The position numbers and the translations under genes are program-made. From the NCBI GenBank assembly GCA_001247695.2, contig LGRX02014128.1, forward strand, positions 1 to 16,425: 16,425 bases of DNA, in the 5' to 3' direction. The stretch comes from Cymbomonas tetramitiformis (taxonomy: Eukaryota > Chlorophyta > Pyramimonadophyceae > Pyramimonadales > Pyramimonadaceae). Of this stretch, positions 1-6,319 are shown in pieces. The stretch's first letter is position 1, and each line of letters opens with the position of its first letter. The notes under the pieces are model-generated. The model had not been told where the DNA came from. It did no database searches and worked only from the letters and a program-made list of their open reading frames with translations.

Positions 1-262
1 CGTCATAAGAGAACTCGAAGGATAGTAAGCCATTTTCTTTCAATTAGCCAGCTATTTTCTTAAATTTTCATTGATAAACGCTTTAAACGGCCATAATTTC
101 AGGAAAAATCGCCTGCGGCGCCAGCACAAAGGTTGCTTATTTCGGGAATTTTCTTAGCCGGAAAAGCCAGCCAACCAATTAATTTCATCGAGTTGGGTAC
201 CCCCCCCTCCCAAAACGTCACGCTTCTTAACGTCGGGTTTTCTTTAAAGTGAGTGATTACTG
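1..262 (+). mobile_element. 3' end of a pogo-like DNA transposon (truncated by window edge)
   Basis: The stretch ends in GTGATTACTG directly followed by TA (263-264). Read inward from 262 it begins CAGTAATCACTCAC and continues with AAGAAAACCCGACG. About 100 bp align by eye with the gene-3' end of the complete element at 12637-12740, including the GTCGGGTTTTCTT block and a CCAGCC / GTTGGGTACC region. It is therefore the 3' terminal part of a third, separate family member, with its gene direction on the plus strand. No transposase coding sequence is inside the window. TTTTCTTAA-type motifs recur in it (about 50-70 and 150-160), as in the other family ends. Only one end is visible, so its length and state are unknown. 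Confidence 0.8.
237..262 (+). repeat. terminal inverted repeat of the truncated pogo-like element
   Basis: Read from 262 inward it begins CAGTAATCACTCACTTTAAA and then GAAAAC. It matches the 26-bp ends at 12637 and 16070 except at a few positions. The next two bases outside are TA, as expected for a Tc1/mariner-pogo target site. Confidence 0.8.
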
Positions 263-310
263 TACCCTTACGCGCCCCAGCGTAACACCTCCCATCAGGC
301 TTTCAGAATT

Positions 311-1594
311 ATGGTTGTTCACACACGTGCGAAGAGGTCCCTCACGAGGGACTCCGACATTGACGCCTCGTTGAGGCTGACGGACGCGGTTCGCAACACG
401 CCGACGGCTAGATCACCGGCTGTTACGAACCCCGACCCTACTTCCAACACCGACGCCGACGTTGCGACGAGGAAGTACCCGCAGGAGCTGTCCAAGCTTG
501 TGGACGAGGTCTACAAGGGGCGGCTCCATCGGACATGGGCCAAGGGTATCCGCGAGGATATCCTTGGCGACAAGAAGCATTATTTCAGCGGCACGACTGA
601 CGCGGGTCTCCTCTCCGACGTGGTGGTTCAGCTACGTACGGAGTTTGAGTCCGCTGGGCTGGACCTCGTCTCGTTCGACCTTGACGACCCCCAAGCTCTG
701 GTGGTGAGCAAGGTGAACGCCCTGCTGTACGACGTGCTTGGGCTTATCATCGAGAAGCACAGCAACGCCCACGTCTGGCTTGCGGGTACGGACGCGTCTG
801 CCGACCGAGATGGACGGCGTGCGCTGGTGGACATCGTGAAGCGCAGCGTACCGGTGGCGTTGCGGGAGTCCTTCCAGCAGGAGCATGCCGCGCTTGGTTA
901 TCCCGCGAACGTTGACCCGCAGCCGATTTTGGCTCGGGAACAACGTTTGGTGCGGGATAACAAGGCGGCCGACTGGACACCCACCGAGACCACCGGGAAG
1001 CTCAGCCTGTACAGCAGGCTTGACCCGGTGTTCTACGCCGCGGTCAAGGTGCGTTACCCCATGGTGGCCGACCTCGCGTCGGTTTCCCTTGTGGCCTTAC
1101 GCTCTTTGGTCGTCGAGATTTACCAGGCATGGGCGCAGACGGACGTCGGGAAGGCCTTCCTGGCCAAGCCCGCAGGTGGTGACACGTCGGCCCTGCTCAC
1201 CAGCGGCGAGCACCAGGCGCTGTTGGACAAAATCAATGAGCTGACCGCGCTGGTTCAGCAAAGGTACGAAGCGGCTCCGCCGGTGGTGCAGCGGCAGCAC
1301 GGACAGCGCCGGCAGCAGCAGCAGCGCGGGCAGTCGCAGCGGGGCTTCCGCATGGGGGTCCAATCCCCACCGGCGGTGGGCTACGATCGTGACGAGCAGC
1401 GGGCTAAGCCGCTGTGTACCCGCTGCAAGAAGACTGGTAAGGATCTTTACCACTTCTACCGCGCGCTGCCCTCTTGGCGGTCGCCAACATTCCCCTACTT
1501 CGGCCGCGGCTTTCTGCGTACCCATCGACGAGGAGGATGCGGAGGGAGTCCATGCGCTAGCCATGTGTGCTCTTTTCCAGGAGGCGGCAGATGA
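311..1594 (+). CDS. Gag-like protein with C-terminal zinc knuckle, frame broken at the knuckle
   Basis: ATG at 311 opens a 427-codon frame. Residues 1-55 are Ser/Thr/Pro-rich and probably disordered. Residues about 56-290 are mostly helical, with patterns such as LSKLVDEVY, LLYDVLGLIIEKH and LRSLVVEIYQAW. Residues 330-350 are a Gln/Arg-rich linker (RQHGQRRQQQQRGQ), and near 373 comes CTRCKKTG, the start of a CCHC zinc knuckle. This order (helical capsid-like body, basic Gln/Arg linker, knuckle) is typical of retrotransposon Gag, which coats element RNA. The His of the knuckle appears only after four extra codons (1439-1450), and the last Cys (1467-1469) lies in the next frame. The final 30-40 residues in this frame are therefore probably nonsense. 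High GC and strong codon bias support the earlier part as real coding sequence. No close family was recognised. Confidence 0.6.
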   Translation: MVVHTRAKRSLTRDSDIDASLRLTDAVRNTPTARSPAVTNPDPTSNTDADVATRKYPQELSKLVDEVYKGRLHRTWAKGIREDILGDKKHYFSGTTDAGLLSDVVVQLRTEFESAGLDLVSFDLDDPQALVVSKVNALLYDVLGLIIEKHSNAHVWLAGTDASADRDGRRALVDIVKRSVPVALRESFQQEHAALGYPANVDPQPILAREQRLVRDNKAADWTPTETTGKLSLYSRLDPVFYAAVKVRYPMVADLASVSLVALRSLVVEIYQAWAQTDVGKAFLAKPAGGDTSALLTSGEHQALLDKINELTALVQQRYEAAPPVVQRQHGQRRQQQQRGQSQRGFRMGVQSPPAVGYDRDEQRAKPLCTRCKKTGKDLYHFYRALPSWRSPTFPYFGRGFLRTHRRGGCGGSPCASHVCSFPGGGR

Positions 1595-2624
1595 TGGGGC
1601 TGAGGCTTTTGCCCGCGCGGCGACGGCGTACGGTCCGCCAGCGGTGCTGTGCGGGGGTGTTGTGGGAGGCATCGACGTGTCGGCCTACGGCTTCTCCGTT
1701 GACGCGGTGACGCCAGTGGCGGGGACGTCCGGCGACGACATCCTGCAGCGGCTGGACGACCTCGCGGCGGAGGTCAACGCGGCGGTAGAGCCTAAGGTAC
1801 ATTACACTCAAGCCTCTTTCCCGCCGTCTGGGGGCATTGCGACGCAGGCTTCGGCTCTGGTGTGTGACACTGCAGGCGCAGGTATCACACCGGAGGAGCA
1901 GGTTCCGGCAGGTGGTGCGGCGGCATCGGCATCCGCCGTGCCGGCCCCTGCTATGCCTGTCTTGGAGAATGAGGAAGAACTCCTGGAGCTCTACGGCTAC
2001 GGCCCGCCCGTATCCCTTCAATCGACGCGGGTGACCACTACGGAGAAGTCAGGCGGTGAATTCGCGGGGGTTGTGGAAGCTGTCAACCACGCCGCGGTTG
2101 CGCCGGTTGACTTGACCGGCTACGACACCGACGACTACTACGAGGATTTTGCAGACGGCAGCTTCGCCGTCAAGCCGCGGGCCCCGGCTGTCTCGGCCAA
2201 TCATGCGTCAGAGCCCGCGGCCCACGTGCCTGAGTCTGGTGGTGCTTCCCGCACCTATGGATGTGGCAAGCCGCCATGGGGCTTCCCCGCACACGCGGGC
2301 CCGTGGGGGTTTCATTACCTTCTCTCCCTTATCCTTTTCATCTCGATCATGGGTGTGGGGGCTGCCGCCTACACGGCGGCCAATGACATCGGCTCTGTGC
2401 AGGTATCGGGTCGGGCTGCACCGCAGCCTGTGCTGTGCAGAGGGGATTTTTGCATCTACCCTGGTATTTCCGAGCTGGACCCCGTCACTATGGATGCAGT
2501 ACTGCACTTCCTGGGTGCTACGACGGTGGTTCACCGGCCGCCTGACCCACTGGAGAGCAGTGCTGCAAGCTACTACCGTGGACATTGTGGTGACGGTGCC
2601 CCTCTGAACTTTGACCCCGAGTAG
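1467..2624 (+). CDS. Second frame downstream of gag: acidic, proline/alanine-rich protein with one membrane segment
   Basis: This is an open frame, +1 relative to gag, and it stops at TAG 2622-2624. It is most likely the continuation of the gag frame after a 1-nt shift in the CG run at 1461-1466, since TGC CCT CTT GGC there supplies a plausible last knuckle cysteine. The early part is rich in Ala, Glu and Asp (IDEEDAEGVHALAMCALFQE). The middle is Ala/Pro/Val-rich and low in structure, with an acidic Asp-Tyr patch (YDTDDYYEDF). A hydrophobic segment at 2310-2380 (FHYLLSLILFISIMGVGAAA) looks like a single transmembrane helix, followed by about 80 residues with several Cys. No protease, reverse transcriptase or integrase motif is convincing. 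Function is unknown. The frame could be the decayed remains of a longer polyprotein. Confidence 0.45.
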   Translation, partial: CPLGGRQHSPTSAAAFCVPIDEEDAEGVHALAMCALFQEAADDGAEAFARAATAYGPPAVLCGGVVGGIDVSAYGFSVDAVTPVAGTSGDDILQRLDDLAAEVNAAVEPKVHYTQASFPPSGGIATQASALVCDTAGAGITPEEQVPAGGAAASASAVPAPAMPVLENEEELLELYGYGPPVSLQSTRVTTTEKSGGEFAGVVEAVNHAAVAPVDLTGYDTDDYYEDFADGSFAVKPRAPAVSANHASEPAAHVPESGGASRTYGCGKPPWGFPAHAGPWGFHYLLSLILFISIMGVGAAAYTAANDIGSVQVSGRAAPQPVLCRGDFCIYPGISELDPVTMDAVLHFLGATTVVHRPPDPLESSAASYYRGHCGDGAPLNFDPE

Positions 2625-2642
2625 TTTCCCTTCTGGCTCTGG

Positions 2643-2668
2643 CAGTACACCACTCTGGTGGTGTGCTG
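2643..2668 (+). other. Stem-loop just after the ORF2 stop
   Basis: CAG-t-ACACCAC (2643-2653), loop TCTG, GTGGTGT-g-CTG (2658-2668): 10 bp with one internal mismatch, 18 bp after the stop codon at 2622-2624. A similar stem with the shared string GTGGTGTGCTGA recurs at 3958-3990. It may be a 3' RNA element of the retroelement unit; the role is not known. Confidence 0.5.
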
Positions 2669-2856
2669 AGATGTACTTTGACCTCAACGTGGTCTTCAAT
2701 TTGGTTTATGCTTTGCTTTGACATCTACAATCTTCAATCTGGTTTGCTTACACAGTGCCTTTCAGTTGTTTAGCGGGAGCTCCTTACCCGTAGGTTTCTG
2801 CACTTGTGCTAGCTAAAGGGTTTCAATTTGTGTATCAGAATAGCACAGTTGGATTA

Positions 2857-2882
2857 CAGTAATACCTCACCTTTAAGGAAAC
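2857..2882 (+). repeat. left terminal inverted repeat of the deleted element
   Basis: It begins CAGTAATACCTCACCTTTAA and continues GGAAAC. It pairs with the right end at 3874-3899, the first 14 bases being identical. Confidence 0.85.
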
Positions 2883-3074
2883 AGGAATTTGGAGCCAGCC
2901 TAGCTTTTTCCGTATTTTTCTGACCCCGCCCCCCCCCTGCCAGCGTTAGCCTTTTACCGAAATTACTAACGAAAAGGAAACGCGATTCGAGCGTCAGCCA
3001 GCCTCTTCTCTTAAATCCATTTCTTTTTAGGGACTGGAAAGCGCAGGCAGCCAGCGCATTCTCTTAAATTCAGC

Positions 3075-3470
3075 ATGGATCCGAGCAGTCGCCAGGAACT
3101 GCGAGAATTGCATGCTGACTTGCAAAGTGGGATGATTAGTCAGATAGACTACGACGACTTGAAGTCGATAGTCATATCGCGTATCAAGGCCAAAGCGCCA
3201 CTCAATGAGAGTCCCAGCGGTGAGACCGAGAAAGCGTCAATGCAGAGTGACACGGTTGAGTTGGTTGAAGACTCGGATGAGGACCTTCCCGCAATTATGG
3301 ATATCCCAATAGGGAGCGAGTCAGTAAGATCAAGTGCCACTACTACCTACCTAGTATTCCTAAGAGTATCCTGCCTGCAATATTCAGTATTCCTAAGAGT
3401 ATATATCCTGCCTGCAATATTCCTAGTATTCCTAAGAGTATCCTGCCTGCAATATTCAGAATTCCTATGA
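3075..3470 (+). pseudogene. Truncated transposase N-terminus in the deleted element
   Basis: ATG at 3075 opens 131 codons. Residues 1-41 (MDPSSRQELRELHADLQSGM and on) align by eye with residues 1-41 of the complete transposase at 15861: MDP, SR, the L..L..D pattern, IS..DY..LK.IV and a final Lys-rich turn are shared. The pattern L..L...G.IS..DY..LK..V resembles the short helical hairpin of SHOCT-type modules; this is an inference. Residues about 55-85 are acidic (VELVEDSDEDLP). From about residue 94 the frame reads through the 33-bp tandem repeat as a repeated 11-residue unit (VFLRVSCLQYS) and stops at TGA in copy 4. All zinc-finger, HTH and catalytic parts are missing, so it cannot act as a transposase. 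It might still make a small protein. Confidence 0.65.
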
Positions 3471-3527
3471 GTATCCTGCCGAACACCGATACCGTATTCC
3501 TAAGAGTATCCTGCCTGCAATAGCTCC
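3354..3527 (+). repeat. 33-bp tandem repeat (five copies)
   Basis: The unit begins GTATTCCTAAGAGTATCCTG and ends CCTGCAATATTCA. Copies start at 3354 (33 bp), 3387 (39 bp), 3426 (33 bp), 3459 (35 bp, most diverged) and 3494 (34 bp). Copies 1 and 3 are identical. Copy 2 carries a 6-bp expansion. Copies 1-3 have lengths divisible by three, so the reading frame of the truncated transposase passes through them. Confidence 0.9.
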
Positions 3528-3549
3528 GATTGATTATCGTGACCAACCG

Positions 3550-3870
3550 TACTGTAGCTATCGTGCATTAACCAGTAATCCTTAATAATAAACGCGGTGC
3601 AGAAAAAGCCTTTATTTGCCATTGAAAAATTCCAGAATTTCATGAAATACCGACTATAATTTCCTTAGATTCAGCTACAATTTCCTTAATAATAATGGAA
3701 TTTCCTGATGTTCAGCTAGCCTTCGTTTCCTTAATATGACATTCCGATTTCCGTTAACGAAATGATTCGGCAGCCTTCATTTCCTTATTTGGGTACATTT
3801 TCTTAATGTTTTTTCCAGCCCAGCTTTTCCATTTTCTGACCCCTCGAAAAAGCTGGTCAATTCCTTAACC
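3550..3870 (+). repeat. Subterminal TTTCCTTA motif cluster in the deleted element
   Basis: AT-rich, non-coding. TTTCCTTA or close variants (TTTTCTTA, ATTCCTTA) appear at about 3660, 3681, 3728, 3779, 3800 and 3862. The reverse complement (TTAAGGAAA) is part of the terminal repeat itself, so these may be extra transposase-binding sites; this is an inference. Confidence 0.5.
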
Positions 3871-3873
3871 CAA

Positions 3874-3899
3874 AGATTTTTAAATGTGAGGTATTACTG
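3874..3899 (-). repeat. right terminal inverted repeat of the deleted element
   Basis: Read on the minus strand from 3899 it begins CAGTAATACCTCACATTTAA. It matches the left end in 14 of the first 14 bases and then diverges. Confidence 0.85.
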
Positions 3900-3957
3900 T
3901 TAGGTTTGTCACCCTAGCTCCTACCCTAACTTATCTTAACTTCTCTGACTTACCTGT

Positions 3958-3990
3958 CAGTCACCACCCACAGTGCTGGGGTGGTGTGCT
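3958..3990 (+). other. Stem-loop similar to the one at 2643
   Basis: CACCACCC (3962-3969), a bulged A, CAG-TG-CTG, then GGGTGGTG (3979-3986): 11 paired bases. It shares CAGT at the left and GGTGGTGTGCTGA plus AT at the right with the stem-loop at 2643-2668. It may mark an end of related elements. Confidence 0.45.
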
Positions 3991-4032
3991 GAAATCTGTA
4001 TAGGCAGCCCTGACCGGGAGTCCCGGTGCAGG

Positions 4033-4278
4033 CCCCTATGACAGATTCCTAGGTAGCCAACACTGGACCGTGACTGATCCGTAAGCCTGTGCTGTGACAC
4101 ACCGAGTGTCACAGGTAGCTAGACTCGAGACCGTTCCGACTCCGTGACCGTTCCGGGTATATCTAGCTTAGGGTTTATTTCTTATACGAGTTTATCTATA
4201 TTGGTTCACTGACTGTCTGATATCTTGAACCGGGATATTCCAGTAGGGGACACTGGCCATTTTAAGCCGTTCGATTGG
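4033..4278 (+). repeat. Leader of an unknown element, inverted copy at 16192-16425
   Basis: The segment matches the minus strand of 16192-16425 along its length. Shared landmarks in order are CCCCTATG.CAGAT.CCTAGG, CCAACACTGGAC, a stem CTGTGACAC/GTGTCACAG, a doubled GAGACCGT-type motif, CCGGGTATATCTAGCTTAGG, GTTTATTT and CTGATATCT. Identity is high up to about 4180 and lower after that, where coding sequence begins. It could be the leader or long terminal repeat of a retroelement. Only two copies are seen, and the right one is cut by the window edge, so the true boundary is unknown. Confidence 0.75.
4092..4114 (+). other. Conserved 9-bp stem-loop in the repeated leader
   Basis: CTGTGACAC (4092-4100), loop ACCGA, GTGTCACAG (4106-4114). 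The counterpart at 16345-16367 has identical stem arms but a loop that differs at three of five bases. This is the pattern expected if the structure, not only the sequence, is kept. Confidence 0.7.
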
Positions 4279-5229
4279 TATATTGTATTTCTACCCAATG
4301 GGGCCGCGCAATGGAAATGGGCACGAAAGGGGACCCCCGAGCCATTGACTACGTACTTTGGGGAGCGAAAGCCTGGGCTCGATTATAGCTGGCAGCATAT
4401 TATCGTCCATCCTTCTTGAGCGCTACGCCGCTGGGAGCGTAAGAGGGGCGGTGGCTGGTTTCTGGAAGACGCCACTCGAGCGAAGGAGCCTGTAGCGCCG
4501 TTTTCATTACCGCTCAGTAATGCGTTCTGGAAGCAGGCGAGTGTGACTGGCGAGTATAAGTATCGCGGAATTCCATACACTGGGCGTAAGGTTGCGACGC
4601 CTACGAACAGTGACGATTCGGGTGCAGGTGCTGTGACCTGGAGTAAGGAGAAGCTGCCAGATTCGGATGACAATGATGACGCGGGTGTCACGGACAGTAA
4701 GCATGACATGGATGTTGCCAGTCCGAAGTGGGAGTATGGCACGCCTGGTGAATATGACACCGAGGATGACGTCAGTGAGTTCGATGACTTGGTAACTGAC
4801 GATGCTGAGGAACAGGCTGAAGCTCGAAGGTTGAAGAGACTAGGACTGCAGCTGATCATGGATGATAAGGGTGAACTTATCTGGGTGCCAAAGGGCACAT
4901 CCCCGAACTCACCCGTTCAGCCAGAGGATCAGCCTATCCCCGAGCCGAAGTCTGATGCCATATCTGATGATGCTCCAGCCCCTGTGGTGGAGACTGTTCG
5001 AGTACAGCCGAAGGACCCATCGGGGCCAGATACTGGATTGACTTCGATGAGTGGAAATAATGCAGGGGTGGCCGAAGTGACGAAGAGGCAACCCAGGAAA
5101 TATCCTGCACGTTGGACAGCTGAGCACATAGCTTATTTGGAATGCACCCGAGGTAGTGACAGTGATGATGAAGAAGTGCAGGACGTGGCTCCTCGTAGGA
5201 AGAAGGCAAAGGACAACAAGGGACAATGA
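4213..5229 (+). pseudogene. Unrecognised acidic protein of a mobile element, one in-frame TGA, no early ATG
   Basis: One reading frame is open from 4213 to TGA 5227-5229 apart from a TGA at 4417-4419. It has no ATG near the 5' end; 4225 is TTG. The first part has DIPVGDTGHFKPFDWYIVF and a Trp-rich stretch (AAQWKWARKG), so it looks folded. After the stop the frame continues with FWKQA and GEYKYRGIPY. From about 4680 it is strongly acidic (DDNDDAGV, EYDTEDDVSEFDD) with a basic tail (RRKKAKDNKG). The minus-strand copy near 16210-16230 retains DIPV followed by Gly-Lys-Pro, so the protein-like conservation is real. It is probably a degenerate piece of a larger element ORF. Readthrough, or splicing around the TGA, cannot be excluded. 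I do not recognise the family. Confidence 0.5.
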
Positions 5230-5729
5230 AATCAACTGTCTTGATTAGGATTGCCCAAATGTGCAGATTCTCTGATTAGGATTTGTATAGGTGGCAGATG
5301 ATGATATGCCAGCCGACATAGGACAGATCGATCAGAGATCTGAAAGGCGCGCCTTGAAAGTATAAGACATGAATTTTAGCCCAGTGGAGGTTGTTCTAGC
5401 TTAAAGTAATTATTTGGAAGAGCTGTTGCTCACCCTGTCAAAATACTGGTCAATCTTTCCTGCCATAAAGATATTGCAATTGCCTAATTGTAGCCTTGTT
5501 CATTATCACATATTCCTGCCGAGTTAGTGGATACCCCCACGCGCCAGCGCGAGGAATGGTAACCCCTGTCGCTACTTTTGGAAGTTTCAAAATTCCAAAA
5601 TTCCACTGAATTCGCTGCACCCACCTTGACTCGCCAGCCCACAACGAGATACCCGGTCTGCCGAAGAGTCTGTCCAAATTATTTTGAAAAGATAACATAC
5701 TTCGTATATGCGAAGATATTCTAGCGGAC

Positions 5730-5771
5730 GCTTCCCTCATCCGGTGCGCTCGGTGCGCGGATGAGGGAAGC
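5730..5771 (+). other. 14-bp perfect inverted repeat
   Basis: GCTTCCCTCATCCG (5730-5743), 14-nt loop (5744-5757), CGGATGAGGGAAGC (5758-5771). The loop itself contains GTGCGC twice. Confidence 0.85.
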
Positions 5772-5775
5772 AACC

Positions 5776-5818
5776 CTAGCGGAGACGTCAAGGCGGTTGA
5801 CATCCGCGTTTCCGCTAG
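5776..5818 (+). other. Second adjacent stem-loop sharing CTAGCGGA
   Basis: CTAGCGGA-GA-c-GTCAA (5776-5791), loop GGCGG, TTGAC-a-TC then a 6-nt bulge and TCCGCTAG (5797-5818). The octamer CTAGCGGA also stands at 5721-5728, just before the first stem-loop, so the two hairpins are bounded by the same octamer. Confidence 0.75.
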
Positions 5819-5860
5819 CGCTAAGAGTGCAGTCTCGAATGACCAACTTGTGTTTAGTAT

Positions 5861-5875
5861 GCATATATTATATGC
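5861..5875 (+). other. Short AT-rich hairpin
   Basis: GCATAT, loop ATT, ATATGC. A 6-bp stem with a 3-nt loop. Confidence 0.5.
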
Positions 5876-6195
5876 GGGATGTGCACAGTATGTGAGTTAT
5901 GCGTCCCTGCTGGTCGTGAGTCGTAATGGCTGGCTCATTTTGTGCTCATCACCCCCTCTCACGACGCAGCGTCAAGCATCCTGATTTATGAACGGATCTT
6001 GCTCGCTAAAAAATATGCTGTTCATGACACGCATTAGAATGCATATGCAAAGTGTTGTTGCGTTTGGTATATGGGAATGCCGAAAGCAACAGCCGCTGGA
6101 AAGTGACCTTCGCTTGCTGAAGGCCACTGTCCAGAGATGCGGACACGATAGTTGTTGCAAAGCACAAAATTCTGCAAAACGAGAAGGATCGGATC

Positions 6196-6262
6196 AACGA
6201 ACACGATGAATTGGCGTTCTTCGTTTTGCTTTGTATCGCACGAATAAGATGAATTGGCGTTC
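6196..6262 (+). repeat. Two-copy direct repeat, 43-bp period
   Basis: GATGAATTGGCGTTC occurs at 6205-6219 and again at 6248-6262. Weaker similarity extends upstream (ACGAA before each copy). Confidence 0.7.
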
Positions 6263-6281
6263 CTCCTTTTGACCGAAAACG

Positions 6282-6319
6282 AGAGGGAAATAACTACAGC
6301 CCTGTAGTTATTTCCCTCT
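6282..6319 (+). other. Perfect 18-bp inverted repeat with 2-nt spacer
   Basis: AGAGGGAAATAACTACAG (6282-6299), CC, CTGTAGTTATTTCCCTCT (6302-6319). It is a near-perfect palindrome that would extrude as a hairpin. It could be the centre of a foldback element or a transcription terminator-like hairpin. The flanks (GAAAACG / CGAAAACG) also echo each other. Confidence 0.9.

Larger units (their letters stand above)
265..2856 (+). mobile_element. Retroelement-like unit with gag-like ORF but no visible pol
   Basis: This segment lies between two pogo-like insertions. It is clearly richer in G and C than its neighbours and contains two overlapping reading frames: a gag-like ORF and a downstream frame with a membrane segment. 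I see no YxDD reverse transcriptase box, no integrase HHCC/DDE and no RNase H. I could not find a convincing pair of long terminal repeats or a tRNA primer site. Only 46 bp separate the left pogo end from the gag start, so any 5' leader was cut or displaced by that insertion. Candidate classes are a gag-only non-autonomous LTR element or a decayed retrotransposon. The assignment is an inference from the gag-plus-knuckle layout. Confidence 0.5.
2857..3899 (+). mobile_element. Internally deleted pogo-like element (about 1.04 kb)
   Basis: Both ends are matched inverted repeats: CAGTAATACCTCAC at 2857 and, on the opposite strand, CAGTAATACCTCACATTTAA from 3899. Flanks are TTA at 2854-2856 and TTA at 3900-3902. 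From the left end to the ORF start at 3075 is 218 bp, close to the 209 bp in the complete element (16070 to 15861). The ORF keeps only the N-terminal module of the same transposase family, then runs into a tandem repeat and stops. TTTCCTTA-type motifs are repeated in the 3' half. It is thus a non-autonomous derivative of a relative of the 12637-16070 element. Its sequence differs enough from that element to represent a sister subfamily rather than a direct deletion product. Confidence 0.85.

Noticed and set aside
1437..1580. Intron from GTAAGG (1437) to TTTTCCAG (1580) joining the gag frame to the second frame
   Set aside because: The join would not enter the downstream frame in phase; the acceptor that does fit (1560) is weak and would remove the zinc-knuckle continuation.
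1860..1890. Asp-Thr-Ala-Gly in the second frame as a retroviral-type protease site
   Set aside because: The order is DTAG rather than D[ST]GA and the flanking residues do not fit the aspartic protease family.
3354..3527. CRISPR-like array
   Set aside because: Units are directly adjacent with no spacers and lie inside a eukaryotic transposon; it is a minisatellite.
2854..3902. PIF/Harbinger assignment of the small element from its 3-bp TTA flanks
   Set aside because: Its ends and N-terminal protein clearly match the pogo-type element at 12637-16070, which has TA flanks and a DD36D pogo-like core.
4513..4522. CAGTAATGCG as another pogo end
   Set aside because: It lies within the continuous reading frame of the unknown element, lacks the TTTAAGAAAAC continuation and has no partner.
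5450..5803. 117-codon minus-strand ORF
   Set aside because: It spans the 14-bp inverted repeat, has no recognisable motif and shows no coding-like composition.
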